Shown here in pieces: positions 13,533 to 16,798 of a DNA stretch of 16,798 bases (position 1 is the first letter of the stretch; every line of letters begins with the position of its first letter). Under the pieces are notes generated by a model that was given only the letters and a program-made list of their open reading frames with translations, ran no database searches and was not told the DNA's origin. Source of the DNA: Nitrospira sp. (GTDB lineage: Bacteria > UBA9089 > CG2-30-40-21 > SBAY01); NCBI GenBank assembly GCA_005239945.1, contig SBAY01000309.1, forward strand, positions 1 through 16,798, given 5' to 3'. The position numbers and the translations under genes are program-made.

Positions 13533-15119
13533 AAGTTGAAGAATTTCTGAAACCAATTCAATATGTCTTTTAAATTCGGCATCATTTTTTTGCGGAAAAT
13601 CCTTGCGGTAATGCACTCCTCTTGATTCCTCACGGATAAGGGCTGAGGATACCATAAGTTTTGCCATCGTCAGCAGGTTTTGTAGTTCAAACCCAGCCTG
13701 AGTTGTAAATTCCTTCCGTAAGACATAGGATGACCAGAAGTCTATTTCTTTTTGGGCATCTAATAATTTATCCCTTTCCCGTTCAATACCTACATCACGC
13801 CACATCAAGCTTTTGAGGGAGTTTCTAACATCCTCTATGTTTAATTCCTCTATGTATCTATCGTCAAGGGTGTTAGAGATATGGGGAAAGGATTTTATTT
13901 TGTTTGCAGAGCTACCTGCCTTATACCCGGCTCGATAACCGAAAACCAATCCTTCTAAGAGTGAATTACTGGCTAAACGATTAGCCCCATGCACACCTAC
14001 ACAGGCCGTTTCCCCGCAGGCGTATAACCTATCTATCGTGGTCTGTCCGTTTATATCGGTTTTAATCCCACCTATGGTATAATGAGCCGTTGGTCTAACC
14101 GGAACCAAATCCTTGGTTATATCAAGCCCAAAGGAAAGGCAGACCCGCTTTATATTTGGGAATCTATTCTCTAATAATTTCTTATCTAAATGAGTCATAT
14201 CTAAGTATACATGGGAATCGTCTGTTAATTTTAGTTCGGTGATGATACTGCGTGAGACGACATCCCGTGGGGCTAATTCTAATGACGGATGATACTTAAC
14301 CATAAATCTTTCCCCGTATTTATTCTTCAGGACTCCTCCCTCTCCACGGACTGCCTCAGAGATTAATGCTCGGGATGCCCCGGCAATATAGAGTGTTGTC
14401 GGGTGAAATTGCATAAATTCCATGTCCATCAGCGTCCCGCCGGCACGATAGGCAAAGGCCATCCCATCACCGGTAGCCGTAATGGAATTAGTTGTCTCAC
14501 GATAAATCTGACCAATTCCACCCGCAGCAATAATGGTTTGGTGGGCAAAGATTACCCATCTTTTATCCTTTAACTGCACAAGTGCACCATAACAGACATT
14601 GTCCTCGCAGAGCAGGTCTATGGTAAAGGTATGTTCTAAGATGCGGATATTTTCTTGTAGTTGTGCCCTGGCAATCAAGGTTTGTTCAACCTCGGCACCC
14701 GTAGCATCACCTTTGGCATGGATTATCCTTCTTGTCGAGTGGCCTCCTTCCCGGGTGAACAGGAGTTTTCCCTCTTCCTTATCGAAGTTTGCCCCAAATT
14801 CGATTAACTCACGAACCCGCGATGGACCTTCTTCAACCAATACCTTAACCGCTTCTTCATTGCATAATCCATCCCCTACGGTTAATGTATTCTGAATATG
14901 GGCTTGATAGGAATCGTTTGTGGACAGAACTGCGGCTATACCACCTTGAGCAATCTCGGTATTACATTCACGCAGGTTACCCTTGGTAATTATTAACACC
15001 TTGCCATATTTAGCCGCTTCGATTGCCGCCGTCAGCCCAGCCACACCACTGCCAATGACTAAAATATCGGTCTGGATATTCGCAAGGTCATTCGTATCGA
15101 AACTAACCAGATATCCCAC
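13527..15119 (-). CDS. nadB: L-aspartate oxidase
   Basis: FAD enzyme that oxidises L-aspartate to iminoaspartate, the first step of de novo NAD synthesis (quinolinate synthase NadA is the partner). The 530 residues carry the FAD-binding GSGVAG at 23-28, the block MEFMQFHPTTLY and SRGVHYRKDFP near the C-terminus. His239, Arg285, His346 and Arg381 correspond to E. coli His244, Arg290, His351 and Arg386, so the active site is intact. The start is GTG 15117-15119, overlapping the serA stop codon by 1 nt, with GGTGA 7 nt upstream, so it is coupled to serA. No nadA or nadC is in the window. Confidence 0.97.
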   Translation of the reverse strand: MGYLVSFDTNDLANIQTDILVIGSGVAGLTAAIEAAKYGKVLIITKGNLRECNTEIAQGGIAAVLSTNDSYQAHIQNTLTVGDGLCNEEAVKVLVEEGPSRVRELIEFGANFDKEEGKLLFTREGGHSTRRIIHAKGDATGAEVEQTLIARAQLQENIRILEHTFTIDLLCEDNVCYGALVQLKDKRWVIFAHQTIIAAGGIGQIYRETTNSITATGDGMAFAYRAGGTLMDMEFMQFHPTTLYIAGASRALISEAVRGEGGVLKNKYGERFMVKYHPSLELAPRDVVSRSIITELKLTDDSHVYLDMTHLDKKLLENRFPNIKRVCLSFGLDITKDLVPVRPTAHYTIGGIKTDINGQTTIDRLYACGETACVGVHGANRLASNSLLEGLVFGYRAGYKAGSSANKIKSFPHISNTLDDRYIEELNIEDVRNSLKSLMWRDVGIERERDKLLDAQKEIDFWSSYVLRKEFTTQAGFELQNLLTMAKLMVSSALIREESRGVHYRKDFPQKNDAEFKRHIELVSEILQLL

Positions 15120-16714
15120 TACAATTTCACCAACTTTACATCTAAAATCTCTCCCTGGGAGCTAATCTCTTGCAATACGGTCTCTGACACAGGTCCATCT
15201 ACATTTAAGACAATCAATTGTTTTCCGCCAATCGCCTTTCTACCCATTTGCAGACCAGCGATATTTATATTGTTTTTGCCAAGTAGAGTGCCGATTTTAC
15301 CTATGACACCCGGTTTATCCACATTGGAAATAACCAGCATATCACCCTGCGGGATAGCATCGATTCTAAAGCCGTCGATAGCCACAATGCGCGGCTCATT
15401 TTTCTGAAAGATACTGCCGGCAATTTGTGAGGTCTTCTTATCCGTTTTTAAGGTAATCGAAATAAGATTGGTAAAATCCTCCTCCCTGGTCTCTTTGTTT
15501 TCAATAATCTTTATACCGCGTTCTTGAGCGATAAATGGGGCATTGACATAGTTAACAACGGTTTCCTTAAGTATAGTGGAGAGCATACCTTTAAGTGCCG
15601 CCACGGTAAAAGGTTTCACCTCGTAACTGGCGATTTCACCAGATATTTTTATCTCCACCTCTTCCATACCACCAACAGTCAATTGTGTATGCAAACTGCC
15701 GATTTTTTCAGCTAAGGTTAAATATGGGGCGATTTCCTGAAATACCTCCGGGGCTACCTGCTGAATATTAACGGCATTTCTAATCGGACCGCCGGTTAAG
15801 GCATCAACTACCTGGGCGGCTACTTCTACACCGACATTTACCTGGGCATCAACTGTTGAGGCGCCAAGATGAGGCACAGTAATACAGTTGCTAATTTCTA
15901 ACAATGGATTATCCATAGATAGTGGCTCCTGAGCATAAACATCTAAAGCCGCACCGGCTACCTTACCGCTTTTGAGTGCCTCGGCTAATGCCTCTTCATC
16001 GATTAATCCACCACGGGCACAATTGATTATCCTGACTCCATCCTTCATCCTGGCAATCATCTCTTTGGAAATCATTCCTTTGGTTTCATCGGATTTGGGG
16101 ACATGAAGGGTGATGTAGTCACTGCGGCGATAAAGTTCGTCGAGTTCAGCCAATTCTACACCGAGCCGTTTTGCCTTTTCCTGTGAAATATATGGGTCAT
16201 AAGCCAATATTTTCATATTAAAGGCCAATCCCAACTGGGCCACATAAGAGCCAATTCTGCCTAATCCAACAACACCTAATGTTTTACCACAGAGCTCTAC
16301 ACCCATAAATTTTTTGCGTTCCCATTCCTTGTTTTTAAGTGATTTATCTGCCTGGGGTATATTTCGGGCTAAGGCCAAAATCATAGCAAAGGTATGTTCA
16401 GCCGTAGAAATCGTATTCCCACCAGGGGCATTCATGACGATAATTCCCTTTTTTGTCGCCGCCGGGACATCGATATTATCCACACCCACCCCTGCTCGAC
16501 CAATTACCTGCAATTTTTTACCTGCTTCGATTACCTCCTTGGTTACCTTTGTCTCGCTTCTGACAATTATCCCCTCGTATTCACCAATACAAGCTACTAA
16601 TTCCTCTGGTTTAAGCCCTGTCCTGACATCTACCTCAATTCCCTCTGCCTTCTGTAAAATCCCTAATCCTTCCTTTGCTAATGGGTCACTAACTAATACC
16701 TGTCGAGTAGACAT
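15119..16714 (-). CDS. serA: D-3-phosphoglycerate dehydrogenase (long form with ASB and ACT domains)
   Basis: NAD-dependent enzyme for the first step of serine synthesis. At 531 residues it is the long form: catalytic and Rossmann domains, an intervening ASB domain, and a C-terminal ACT domain (about the last 75 residues, with NVDKPGVIGKIGTLLGKNNI) that usually binds serine for feedback control. The NAD loop is GVVGLGRIG (147-155). The catalytic triad is Arg234 (NCARGG), Glu263 and His282 (VPHLGAS). I chose ATG 16712-16714 because AGGAGG lies 9 nt upstream. A TTG three codons earlier is inferior. Its stop overlaps nadB. A group II intron domain V-like hairpin lies just upstream, so the original promoter is not in view. 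Confidence 0.97.
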   Translation of the reverse strand: MSTRQVLVSDPLAKEGLGILQKAEGIEVDVRTGLKPEELVACIGEYEGIIVRSETKVTKEVIEAGKKLQVIGRAGVGVDNIDVPAATKKGIIVMNAPGGNTISTAEHTFAMILALARNIPQADKSLKNKEWERKKFMGVELCGKTLGVVGLGRIGSYVAQLGLAFNMKILAYDPYISQEKAKRLGVELAELDELYRRSDYITLHVPKSDETKGMISKEMIARMKDGVRIINCARGGLIDEEALAEALKSGKVAGAALDVYAQEPLSMDNPLLEISNCITVPHLGASTVDAQVNVGVEVAAQVVDALTGGPIRNAVNIQQVAPEVFQEIAPYLTLAEKIGSLHTQLTVGGMEEVEIKISGEIASYEVKPFTVAALKGMLSTILKETVVNYVNAPFIAQERGIKIIENKETREEDFTNLISITLKTDKKTSQIAGSIFQKNEPRIVAIDGFRIDAIPQGDMLVISNVDKPGVIGKIGTLLGKNNINIAGLQMGRKAIGGKQLIVLNVDGPVSETVLQEISSQGEILDVKLVKL

Positions 16715-16755
16715 ATTCAACAACCTCCTTTTTTAATTGCTTAATGCCCCTCACA

Positions 16756-16788
16756 GAACCGTGCTTGAGGTTTTCCCTCACACGGCTC
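16756..16788 (-). ncRNA. Group II intron domain V-like hairpin (edge of an intron or relic)
   Basis: On the minus strand the 33-nt sequence begins GAGCCGTGTGAGG and ends CAAGCACGGTTC. It folds as an 8-bp stem (GAGCCGTG with CACGGTTC), an AG bulge on the 3' side, a 5-bp upper stem and a GAAAA loop. This matches the layout of group II intron domain V: a GAGCC...GGTTC stem, a 2-nt bulge and a GAAA-like cap. Domain VI, with its bulged A, should follow within a few nt towards serA, but no such stem is evident between 16715 and 16755. The intron body and any reverse transcriptase would lie beyond 16798. The 3' end may therefore be truncated. Confidence 0.7.
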
Positions 16789-16798
16789 TTCGGTAATA

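Noticed and set aside
16715..16755. Serine-responsive riboswitch or leader upstream of serA
   Set aside because: The gap is too short and shows no structured leader. The only structure nearby is the domain V-like hairpin.

Overview
This is a bacterial chromosome segment of low to moderate GC content. It holds long runs of same-strand biosynthetic genes: MEP-pathway isoprenoid synthesis, tRNA charging, leucine, serine and NAD synthesis. Shine-Dalgarno sites and ATGA-type stop/start overlaps are bacterial. The archaeal/anaerobe-type short LeuC and small LeuD, the archease, a DUF5674 gene, several toxin-antitoxin-like cassettes and many intergenic hairpin repeats fit an uncultivated or little-studied anaerobic lineage. 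I cannot name the phylum from this window.

Layout. Positions 1-800 hold no gene I can support, only an inverted repeat of the GATTGCTT...CAATGACA type. A near-consensus sigma70 promoter (801-829) drives lon (841-3207, +), apparently as a nearly leaderless mRNA. The lon stop codon lies inside a long inverted repeat (3187-3372), and a decayed 5' fragment of a ygiQ-type radical SAM gene follows (3388-3654, -). From there to the right edge every intact gene is on the minus strand. Read in transcription order these are: a group II intron domain V-like hairpin at the edge (16756-16788), serA, nadB, [a TPR fragment on + and a RAYT-like inverted repeat], archease, antitoxin and ParE-type toxin, ispD, DUF5674, a helical unknown, ispF, [31-bp perfect inverted repeat], gltX, cysS, a HicB-like protein, MNT nucleotidyltransferase, HEPN protein, leuC, a receiver-only response regulator, leuD, and the ygiQ relic.

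Functionally the core is an ispD-ispF-gltX-cysS housekeeping block followed by leuCD, and a serA-nadB block. Small accessory modules have been inserted into these blocks in the same direction: ParE/antitoxin, DUF5674 plus its partner, HicB-like, and MNT/HEPN. They keep ribosome sites and short overlaps, so they are probably co-transcribed with the housekeeping genes.

The most notable points are: an IspF with intact zinc ligands but altered substrate-loop and metal-ligand residues; a HicB-like gene whose 3' end is a 19-bp exact copy of the cysS 3' end; an uncharacterised gene pair between ispD and ispF; a receiver-only regulator between leuC and leuD, flanked by related hairpins; and a series of intergenic inverted repeats, each built from its own short repeated word.
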